Assembly (NCBI GenBank): GCA_003550325.1
Contig: QKWP01001667.1
Span: 1-64,000 of the forward strand
Direction: 5' to 3'
Origin: Gigaspora rosea
Lineage: Eukaryota > Glomeromycota > Glomeromycetes > Diversisporales > Gigasporaceae
Length of the DNA: 64,000 nucleotides
In this document: positions 55,663 through 64,000 of the stretch, one piece after another
Numbering within the stretch: position 1 is the first letter of the stretch
Layout: every line of letters begins with the position of its first letter
Made by a program: the position numbers and the translations under genes
Notes under the pieces: generated by a model
Told to the model about the DNA's origin: nothing
What the model saw: the letters and a program-made list of their open reading frames with translations, nothing else
Databases searched by the model: none

Positions 55663-56719
55663 TTTTTTTTCCAAGTCAAAGTGCCCACTTTGGGGAAGAG
55701 CTTTTTTATTCAAGATAATTAGACCCCGGATGCCCTGCATGGAGAGACATCTGATATTTGTACATTGACGAGAGTACAACTAGCCTCACCTGCAACTTTT
55801 GGTTGCCTATTTAAGTAGCCACCCGAAGGTTCTACACTAGCTATCATACCTGCAACCCACATGCTGGTATTGCCTATTTAAACCCTCTAATCTCTGCCTC
55901 CTGTCAGCCCATCTTATATTACCGGAACACTGTTCCGAATGCTAACCAGTCCCCTTTAGGACTAGTTTATTCCAGTGGGAAACTTGGTAGAGCAGTCTCT
56001 GTCCCACACAGGTATCACCTACACTTAGGTAGCATACGCATTTGCCGAAACCAACACTTGTAGTTAGGAGTGATTACCTAACTGCTATCACTACCTATTT
56101 CTGACCTTGTAGAGTTCACCTGATCCCAGTACTGTCCTATTCTTCTTTCGGTTTCTTTCCCCTGGAAGCTTTCTTTCTCCCGGTTGCCTTTCTACTTCCA
56201 ATCCAAGGACCCGGAAAGGTTGGTCTGCTCTGGCGAACCCAGGAGCCCCCTCTCGCTAGTACATGATTCTGAAACACATATCCTTTTCCTCCGGTGCGAT
56301 CCCAGCAGTCCGGTTGGTAGGGCTCGCCATAAACCCTTTTGTCGTAAGTCTGCTTCCGGTCAGTCTACTGCCGGTCAGTCCCCATCTGATTCCTATTAGA
56401 TACCGTCGAAAGTCCAGCTACCTCTCTACTTGGGACTTGCCAAGTATGGATTTCTTTTGTCCTATGGTTCTGTGCGTAATATAGCGCCTGCGCTCTCCAG
56501 AATCTACACACCCCAGTTTTGTACTTAATACAGCGCCAAAGCTCCCAATACAAGTTGGTATAACCTAAAAAACAGATTTGTAAATCTGAGCTTAGAATCT
56601 GGGTTACCATAACACAAATAAATTCTTTGAAATCGTCTCTAGTGGAATTCGAACTCTGTACCTTTTGCTACAACTACTTGGGGGTGACAACTATCCAACT
56701 ACACTATGTCGCCACACTC
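55663..56719 (-). mobile_element. Long tRNA-headed SINE, copy 4 (inverted)
   Basis: Flanked by the 16-bp repeat ttgaaccctgtttgtt (55647-55662, 56720-56735). On the minus strand the head reads gagtgtggcgacatagtgta then gttggatagttgtcaccccc and a B-box-like GAGTTCGAATTCCAC. The tail ends gggcactttgacttgg plus A's. The body resembles copy 1 more than copies 2 and 3, so at least two subfamilies exist. Confidence 0.8.
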
Positions 56720-56920
56720 TTGAACCCTGTTTGTTCTTGTTTAGAACCCAAACTAGTTAAACACAAGTTTTTGACTATGCAAATTTAATTATATAAAATA
56801 AAACTTAGTATATTCAAATTGAATTCAAAATTAAGCTTACAAGCAAAAAGTTTTATAATCTATAAACTTTAGTCTTTTGATTAAATAATATAATGTTTTT
56901 TAATTAATAATTTTAAAAAT

Positions 56921-58023
56921 AGGAAAATAAATTTGTCGCACCTGCGACATGTCACACCCCCTGCTTCGACCAATTAAATTGCACGATTTTTATAGACAAT
57001 AAATTTTATTTTTTAAAATTTAAAATTTTACTTAATAAAGTATAAAATATATATAAAATAGCATGTTATATAATGTAAAGTTTTATTCAGAACAACTTTT
57101 CCTAAGACATAAAGATAAATTGTTTTAGTAAAAAAAACGTTTTATAAGAAAAATTAAAAATTTCCAAAATTACTATATATAAAACTTGTTTTTTACTAAA
57201 CAATTTAACTTTTTAAAGGACCTGCGGGTCGATAGCATAGCGGTTATGCTCCCAGGTCCCCAATCGAAGGTTGCCAGTTCAATACCGCCTGGCGGTAAAT
57301 TGAATTTGATAGTCAGAACCCAATTAGGAATAACCGAAGTCATACAAGATGTAAGGTCGGTCCAATGAGGCACGAACTTGATGGCGGCATTTCCGTGTAA
57401 CATATACGTACCCACAGGAAACAGGACTGAGGTAGCTCGGCCGGTCCTGCAGGAAGTTAAATAATGCGGTGCGGACCCACATTTGGGCGGCGAAAGGCAA
57501 GCCGGATGAAGCCTTCATCACAGTAACATCTCCGAGTGGCCAAAGCTCCGACAACGGAGGTCTTCTGGGCGGCGTAAAGCAAGCCAGTTGGTTTATTAGA
57601 GTTGGGTTTAAGTGGAAGTTGCTCAAAAAGAGGGTTACAGAGAAGAGCGCTGGGTTTTAAGATTAAAAAAAAAAAATTTAACTTTTTAACTTAGAAAAAG
57701 TTATTTAGCGTAAAATTTTACATATAATACTTAAATATAAATATAGATTATATTAGTAAAAAAAAGTTTTATATGTACTAACTTTTGAAATTTTGATTTT
57801 TCTTATAAAATGTTTTTTTTACTAAGATAATCTATCTTTATGACTTAGAAAAAGTTGTTCAGAATAAATTTTATACTATATGATATTGCTTATTTATCTT
57901 TATATTTTACTAGTAAAATTTTTAATTTTTAAAACTTAAAATTTTTTGTCTACAAAATCGTGCAACTTGATTGGTCAGAATCAGGAGTGTGACATGTTAT
58001 GGGTGTGACAAATTTCTATTCCT
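56921..58023. mobile_element. Inverted-repeat element hosting a short SINE
   Basis: The ends match over about 80 bp: the left carries TTTGTCGCACCTGCGACATG, TCACACCCC, CGACCAATTAAATTGCACGA; the reverse of the right carries TTTGTCACACCCATAACATG, TCACACTCC, TGACCAATCAAGTTGCACGA. The middle holds a further inverted pair of A/T-rich arms around a SINE at 57217-57674. There is no transposase. Confidence 0.6.
57217..57674 (+). mobile_element. Short tRNA-derived SINE, copy 1
   Basis: Flanked by aatttaactttttaa (57202-57216, 57675-57689) with an A tail. The head has an A-box-like ATAGCATAGCGGTTATGC and a B-box-like GGTTGCCAGTTCAATACC, resembling a tRNA with a T-loop. The body is about 460 bp and GC-rich. 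It differs from the long SINE in head and body. Confidence 0.8.
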
Positions 58024-58130
58024 TTAAAAATAAATACAGTTTAAGTAAAATAATAAAAAAGGGTTTAATTGAATTTGGTATCTTTTAAATAGTATGATAA
58101 TTTTGATTAAATAATCCATTTTTTAATTTT

Positions 58131-59339
58131 TTCTAAATTCAGCAATCCTGCCCTCTGTGTCTGTAGACTTTATTATACGACTGCATTTGTATGTACATAC
58201 ATTCTACTCTCATCCAAGTGCGACCCGGTTAGCAAAATTTTGCCTTAATTCGGATTCTCAACTTACTGAGAATATGTTTTCTCCTATCACTGACTGGCAT
58301 ATGCTAACCATATCAAAATTGCCTTTTTTTAGACTTTTTTCTTTCTAGTAGAAAGAACAGGAAAGAACCTACTACAAGAAAAACTATAACAAATAATGAG
58401 AAATATAAAAAAAAAAAAAAAAAAAATGGAAAAAAAACAAATACTACCAAAATGAAAAACCAAATTCAACAAAAAAAATAAAAATGAAAAGAAAAAAGCA
58501 AAAAAAAAAAAAATACATGATAGCACTATTAATGTCTGTGTAAGACTGTAAAAATTATATAGTATTGTACAAGGAAACGCTTTATATACTCCTCATACTA
58601 TACTATATGTACATCAAAAGAAAAAAAGAAAAAGTCTATATACCTAATAGGATGTTTTAGAAAGAAAATTTATTATGTTATCCTTCCTAACCTCTGACAT
58701 GTCCTTTTTGTTTATCACGTACGCAAAAACAGATCTCACTCATGACATCGATTCCAATACAGAAGATGCAATCCCAATTTGGAAGGAGTAAGAGGAGGCC
58801 AAAAATCAGATGATTTTTTAGAGAGGGAAGTAGTAAAAAAAGTTGAAATTATATATAAGAACCTGACTATATATATATTAAGAAAGAGGGTGGGGGTAGG
58901 CCTCTGATAAAAAATAATCAGGTGATTTATGACACTGCTCTAAACACTGCTGATCTTTTGGAGGGAGTAAACCGAAATGCTCACTTTTTGAAATTTCAAA
59001 AAGGCCAAAGAGGCTCGGGAAGAGCACCAAACTTGAAGGAGTTTGAAGGAGTTATGCTGTATAGAATAACATATCTAACCAAGTCTCTACTTTTATTTTC
59101 ATATCCATAGAACTTAACAAAGCTCCAGAGTTTCTCTACTACGTCTTTGCTCAATAGTACCAAAGCCTGCCAAGGTGTCTTGCTTAAAAGTTTGCAAATC
59201 TTTTTCAACTCTATTTCAGGCGCAGAACATCCAGTGAATGGACTTTGTACCTGATAGCAGCTTGGTAAAGTTTTGTTGTGTATAAACATGTTTACTATAG
59301 AGTTTTTGTAGGTTAGTGTTCTTGAAAAATTTGGTACCG
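58131..59339 (-). mobile_element. 5'-truncated LINE-like copy on minus strand
   Basis: The flanking 15-bp repeat is ccattttttaatttt (58116-58130, 59340-59354). On the minus strand the coding end (59339 to about 58941: CKLLSKTPWQALVLLSKDVV, KFGALPEPLWPF, HFGLLPPKRSAVF) matches the coding tail of the copy at 453-1553. The 3' UTR is T-rich and ends AATAAAGTCTACAGACACAG then AGGGCAGGATTGCTGAATT plus a short A stretch. A Harbinger-like MITE has inserted between coding end and UTR at 58792-58940. Confidence 0.65.
58792..58940 (-). mobile_element. Harbinger-like 150-bp MITE, copy 2, nested in LINE
   Basis: The ends are GAGGAGGCCAAAAATCAG and, reversed, GAGCAGTGTCATAAATCACC, with TAA on each side (58789-58791, 58941-58943). 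It is in opposite orientation to the copies at 35550 and 62556 and nested in the LINE-like copy. Confidence 0.8.
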
Positions 59340-59354
59340 CCATTTTTTAATTTT

Positions 59355-60460
59355 AAAAAATAATTAGACTATAAAATTACTATATATTTTTTTTAAATTA
59401 TATATTAAGAACATTTTAATAATATTATGAATATTATTAAAAAATTAATGTTCTTTATAATGAATATTAAAATTTTTTAAAAATATTAATTATTTAAATT
59501 AGTGATACCACTGAAATTGATTTTTGAAAAAGGCCTATTTTGGGTTCATTAAAGAATTAAAATTTTTTATAAGGAAGAGCAAATAAAATTTATATATTTA
59601 TATTCTTTATAATTTTGTTTATTTAAAAAAAATATCTAAAAATTTTAGATTTTAAATAAAATAGGTCAAAAACAATTTCAGGATCAAATTTTAATTTTGG
59701 AATTTCAAGTTTAAAATAATTTCATCCTTATGTATAATCTAAATTAAATTTATTTAAGAATGTAATTTTAAATTTAAATTTTAAATATTGCATATAGCCA
59801 ATTAGCTAAGCAAATTGATTTTATATAAAAATCGAGATAGCTAATCTAATGATTAAAAAAAATTTATATATATTTTATAATACTTTTTTTTTAAAAGCTT
59901 GGGTAAATTATTATTCAGATAAAAAGATTAAGTGTACTAAACAAATTTGAAGTTTTTTTTAGTCTATAATAATCTATTAATTTTTATACTGTATCTTATT
60001 ATTAAAGTTATAAGTAATTGACAATTACTATATTAATTAAATTTTTTTTAAGCAAGAAAAAAATTAAAAAAAAAACTTAAAATAATAGTTAATATACATG
60101 ATCCAACTTTGTTAATATTAATTTAAGCTACTAACCAAATTTTATGAATTTTTACATACTAAAACTTTTTATATATATCAACTTTAATATAAATTCTCAT
60201 TAATTATTACTATTAACATGATTTAAAACAAGTTTAAATAGGTTGATATTAATAAGAATCATGTGTAATAATAGTATAAATAGAAAAAATTAGTTTATAA
60301 AGGAGGCGAGAGTATTATGAACATGTTAAAGTTTCTACTAATAAAACTTTTTAAAAATTAAATAGATTTTTATACAATTTTTATGATTTGAACTATGCTT
60401 AATAATAAATAAATTACTGTAAAAAAATCTTTATATCATATATTGTTTTAGATATAAATA
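59355..60460. other. AT-rich DNA with one foldback arm
   Basis: A single diverged arm of the palindrome family at 38578-39090 occupies 59498-59700 (gataccactgaaattgattt, then ttttataaggaagagcaaat). Nothing else was recognised. Confidence 0.5.
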
Positions 60461-60479
60461 ATTAGTACACAAAATAGAA

Positions 60480-61003
60480 CCTGTGGGCCGTTAGCATAAG
60501 TGGTTATGCTTCCAGGTCACCAAATGTAAGGTTGCCAGTTCAAGCCCTATTAGTGGATAAGAAAAAACTATATAAAATTACAAGATGGACGGGCTATACT
60601 AGGATGCTAGGACCATAGTTGGAAAAGATTAATCACATTTGTATAATTCTGGTTAGAATCCGATTTGGCATAACCAAGAGTTACAAGATGTAATTAATGG
60701 TCTTGTGGCGCTGCATTTCTGGTTGTAGGCAGGATGTTAATACTATTAGTGAGAAGAATAGTGAGTTATTATTCCTAAATAGAAGTCATCAGAACTAGTG
60801 ATTCCTCGTCTTGGGCAGATAATACTGTTGGGGTTGTCGTTAAAAAATCGTGACCGGATACTTAAAACTGAGACACCATAGAAATGAGAGACCCAGGACA
60901 TTGACGAGGTTTAAGGTGGTACCCTGACACCAAGTGTTGGCCAAGGTTATAGCGTAAAATGGACTTGTATTCAGCCAATAAGTACGGCAGGAATGGAAAA
61001 AAA
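60480..61003 (+). mobile_element. Short tRNA-derived SINE, copy 2
   Basis: Flanked by a perfect 19-bp duplication attagtacacaaaatagaa (60461-60479, 61004-61022). The head has an A-box-like TTAGCATAAGTGGTTATGC and a B-box-like GTTGCCAGTTCAAGCCC. A segment near its 3' end (caagtgttggccaaggttat then agcg, 60935-60960) resembles a segment of the long SINE (near 40498 and 42477), so the families share a module. The perfect duplication suggests recent insertion. Confidence 0.85.
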
Positions 61004-61048
61004 ATTAGTACACAAAATAGAATATAGAAACTAAATTTTAAAAAAAAG

Positions 61049-61395
61049 AGGGTATTGTAAACACAGTGAAGAAATTTTGATCTACTGGTCCATTTTGAAT
61101 AATTTTAGCACCAAAATGACCATCTTAGAAAGACGATTCTAACAAGTACAAAATTATTAAAATCCAATTATGGGGTCCCAAAATCGTTAAAGGTATATTA
61201 TGTAAAAATTTGCAGATTTTTAAATATATACAAAAACTTATATTTTGTATAAATAATAATATCTTGTGATTTAGTGATTGGAATTGAATGATTTTTATAC
61301 CATTCGATTCGTCTCTCTGAATGATTTGAATGGTATAAAAATTATCCAATTCTGATCACTAGATCATAAGATATCCGTCCTGTTCACAATACCCT
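61049..61395. mobile_element. Foldback element, type A, copy 3 with AGGGTATTGT ends
   Basis: The outer ends AGGGTATTGTAAACA and AGGGTATTGTGAACA enclose decayed type A arms (gatctactggtccattttg, caccaaaatgaccatctta, ttctaacaagtacaaaatta). The right half contains an additional small palindrome (gaatggtataaaaatt). Confidence 0.5.
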
Positions 61396-61399
61396 TTTG

Positions 61400-62026
61400 T
61401 TCACAATATCCCTATCTCCCTTTATATATATATTTTTATTATATATATTGTATTGAAATCTTTTATAAATTTATAAGTATAATTAACTATACTATATTTA
61501 TTATTATAAAAACTTTTAAAATATAATAAAAGTTATATCAGTAAACCTCCTTTACAATTATAAATTTGGAATTATATGTACTTTTTTAAAAAAGTGCTTA
61601 TAAAGAGATTGTGCTTTATAGAGATATTTTTTATATATTTAATAGTAAATTGTTTTTTAATAATAATATAATATAGTGAGAGGTTTTTATTATAACGTGA
61701 TTGTAGGAGAAGTAATTGTAGTGAATTGGCTATATAAATATTTTTGCTTATCGTTCAAAGTGTAGCAAGAACTATAATAGATATGATTTTGTATTGGAAT
61801 CTAGTTACATGCAATAATCAGCTATAGAAATTGTCATAGATTAGCCTAATGTTTATTCTTAGCTTCAGACACTAATGAGTTTTTTTTTCCTAGTTATATA
61901 TATTATATACAAATCTAACCAATAATGTTTTGATATCTATTTAGCTTGTTATTATAACCACCCAAGTACCTAATTTGTACTAGTTATTTGTACTTTTAAA
62001 TATAATTGCTTTTTATTACAAACATA
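61400..62026. other. AT-rich intergenic DNA
   Basis: No gene, RNA or paired repeat was recognised. Confidence 0.35.
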
Positions 62027-62367
62027 TGGGGGCTTTGTAGTAGAAAGGGCGGATACGACCCCAAAATAAAAAAAATTTTTTTATTAAATTCTGGTAAATT
62101 TCAATGTGATCAACATTTTTCAATTATAAATAAAAGTCAATTTGTATAATAAAAAATCAAGATACGTAATGTAAAAAGAAAGTTGCGTGAGGTCGAAGCC
62201 AAGCGCATCATGAGATTACTCGTTAGTCACATGTTATATTTAATCAATCAAAATTGTGAATTTTGATTAACCCGGATCAGTCCGAAAATCAAAACAAAGT
62301 AATTAAATTCAATTATCTCAAAATTATATATATTGATGTATCCGCCCTTTCTATTGCAAAGACCCCA
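62027..62367. mobile_element. MITE with TA target (TGGGG..TTTG..AGAAAGGGCGGATAC ends)
   Basis: The left end TGGGGGCTTTGTAGTAGAAA and the reverse of the right end TGGGGTCTTTGCAATAGAAA both continue GGGCGGATAC. TA lies on each side (62025-62026, 62368-62369). Ends and target resemble the MITE at 41429-41678, so the two are probably one Tc1/mariner-type family. Confidence 0.65.
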
Positions 62368-62555
62368 TATATCTTTATTGGTAAAAGAGCTTTTAAAAGT
62401 TACGTAATTTTTTGTTACTAATAAATTTCAAAATTTTATTTCTATTCATCCTACCTAATACCTTATTAGCCAATCAAATTTTATATTTTTTTAAATATGC
62501 CAATTTCTGAAATTGATAATAATTTTTGATCCACTAGTTTATTTATATGATTTAA

Positions 62556-62708
62556 GGGCAGTGTCATTAATCACCTGATTATTTTTTATCAGAGGCCTAC
62601 CCTCCCTCCCTCTTTCTCAATATATAAATAGTCAGGTTCTTATATATAATTTCAACTTTTTTTACCTCCTTCCCCCCCTAAAAAATCACCTGATTTTTGT
62701 TACTCCCC
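62556..62708 (+). mobile_element. Harbinger-like 150-bp MITE, copy 3
   Basis: Nearly identical to the copy at 35550-35701 (same ends, 153 bp, TAA at 62553-62555 and 62709-62711). It has inserted into a solo arm of a type A foldback (62506-62800), splitting the phrase between ccactag and ttctagcaggcccaaaatta. Confidence 0.85.
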
Positions 62709-62879
62709 TAACTTTTATCTTGAAAAATAATTCTAGCAGGCCCAAAATTATTAAAAACTAATCACAGGGTTCCAAGATCATTCAACTTTTATATAATTTT
62801 TTTTCTACTCTTTGATAGTCTTGCTAATATTTTATTAAGTCAGTATTAAGTACTGTTTATAGCCTGTTAATACATGATA

Positions 62880-63335
62880 TCTAAAGCTAAAATTCAACAT
62901 CACACAGTTACTTTGAGAGCACCTATGTGCGACTGGTTGCACTACTTTATAGATAAAGCAGATATAACTTTTGTTAGCCTGTGTTAAAGATCACAGAGGA
63001 TTTTTTCAAATTCCTCCCATCTAGCATTAATGGTAGGGATAACTTTAACCATACAAGAAAAAAACAATAAAAAAAAAAAAGAAAAAAAGGGATAGAAAAA
63101 AGAGAGAAAATAACTACAAGACCTAAACGAAAAACCAAAACTAACAAAAATACTAAAAATAAAATATGAGAAAAACAAGAAAATTCTATACTAATAATGT
63201 AAACTAACAAAAGGAAACAAAAAAAAACTATAAAGAGCAAAAGAGAAAAAGCATTAAGCACTTCTAAAGACTAGAGTGCTAAGAGATAAAAATTATATAA
63301 TACTGTATAAACCTATGTTCATCAAAGTATTTTTT
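62880..63335 (-). mobile_element. LINE 3'-UTR-like fragment
   Basis: On the minus strand this is a T-rich tract with the phrase acagtattatataattttta (near 63280-63310), shared with the two other LINE 3' regions. The ends and any duplication were not resolved. The F/L-rich minus-strand frames (62974-63261) are translations of T runs. Confidence 0.4.
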
Positions 63336-63344
63336 CTTTTTTTA

Positions 63345-64000
63345 ATTCAGCAATCATGCCAATATTTTTATTAGATGCTATTAACTGCTTAATTAAGCTT
63401 TTATCCTATATTACAAATATTGGCTAACCCGGTTACTCCAGGAGTACCTATGTTCGATCTGCTATAGTAGAATTTATCTCATTACTAACTAATCTGAATG
63501 ACCCAGCTAATAAATCGCCAAAAGGAATCTACACCTAGCGCATCATGATTGCCTTCTTTTTAAACCTTCTTCTCCTAGCTTCTCGGGCAGAAGAGTTCTA
63601 CTAATGAAAAAAATTGGCACAATAAAGAAAATATAAAGGGAAAAATAAAATGGGGGAGTAACTTCTACACCTAGACGGAAACCAAAAAACATACAAAAGA
63701 AAAACATGAAAAAAAAGAAGAAAAGGGCAAAAAGAAAGAAATATAATGGCACTATTATTGCTTGTGCTAGACTGTAAAAATTATATAGTACTGCATAAAG
63801 AAACGCTCTATCATAGTACTATATGTATATATAAAAAAAGAAAAAAAGACACCTAATAGAATCTTCTAGAAAGAAATTTCTTCACAGAATCCTTTTAATC
63901 TCTGACACGTCAGTCATTGTTTATTTCGTAAACAGTACTAAAATGCATTCGTGACATCAATTCCAAATAGGTAGGCGCAATCCCAATTAGGAAAGAGTAA
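63345..64000 (-). mobile_element. LINE-like 3' portion running off the window end
   Basis: On the minus strand it ends AATAAAAATATTGGCATGAT then TGCTGAATT and an A stretch, like the copy at 58131. The 63740-64000 block aligns by eye with 58530-58791 (actgtaaaaattatatagta, aagaaacgct, tctgaca(t/c)gtc, gcaatcccaatt). It has no MITE at the site where that copy does, which confirms the empty site. The 5' part lies outside the window. Confidence 0.6.

Noticed and set aside
58329-58526. Minus-strand Phe-rich open frame
   Set aside because: It is a translation of the poly-T 3' UTR of a LINE-like copy. The same applies to 62974-63261 and 63543-63752.

Overview
The window looks like a transposon-rich, AT-rich fungal chromosome with intron-dense genes. 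An arbuscular mycorrhizal fungus (Glomeromycotina, Rhizophagus- or Gigaspora-like) fits best. The reasons are: short GT-AG introns ending in AT-rich TAG/CAG acceptors; TTAGGG-type telomere-like motifs; and degraded copies of families I know from those genomes (a MULE transposase with a SWIM finger, a BTB-BACK-TLDc protein, and a zinc-finger protein of the DUF6589-like kind). The organism call is inference. No rRNA, genuine tRNA gene or CRISPR array was seen.

Four host genes look intact and were assembled exon by exon with the reading frame checked across every junction. They are an RBM39/CAPER-type splicing factor (+, 6483-8865, 12 exons, 474 aa), a 4E-T-like eIF4E-binding protein (+, 22200-25545, 9 exons, 851 aa), importin subunit alpha (-, 45187-47398, 6 exons, 535 aa) and a DJ-1/PARK7-like protein (+, 47637-48653, 7 exons, 193 aa). 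Importin alpha and DJ-1 are divergent and share a 238-bp intergenic region. The genes cover mRNA splicing, mRNA translation/storage, nuclear import and oxidative or glyoxal stress. Nothing suggests they form a pathway.

Almost everything else is mobile DNA, heavily nested. By region: 0-6 kb holds a 5'-truncated LINE-like copy, small inverted-repeat elements and the first long tRNA-headed SINE. 10-15 kb holds hAT-type MITEs, a broken gene fragment, a minisatellite and a dead MULE. 16-21.6 kb is a stack of nested foldback, hAT-like, TTAA- and TA-targeted elements. 29.2-30.6 kb is a TTA-flanked element holding a 516-bp palindrome and a hAT-type MITE. 31.7-36 kb is one zinc-finger gene broken by four MITE insertions. 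36.2-38.3 kb is a tandem-repeat element inside a TPR gene fragment. 39.5-43.3 kb holds two long SINEs. 51-55.6 kb is a pogo/Tigger transposon whose tail is split by a hAT-like element carrying a captured BTB-TLDc gene piece. 55.6-61 kb holds the fourth long SINE and two shorter SINEs, and 58-64 kb holds LINE 3' portions on the minus strand.

The most notable observations are the gene-capturing hAT-like element nested in a pogo transposon, a family of unusually long (about 1.0-1.4 kb) tRNA-headed retroposons with clean target-site duplications, and a conserved core sequence shared by otherwise different foldback elements. All element boundaries and duplications were read by eye. Family assignments of non-coding elements rest on target-site length and terminal bases only.
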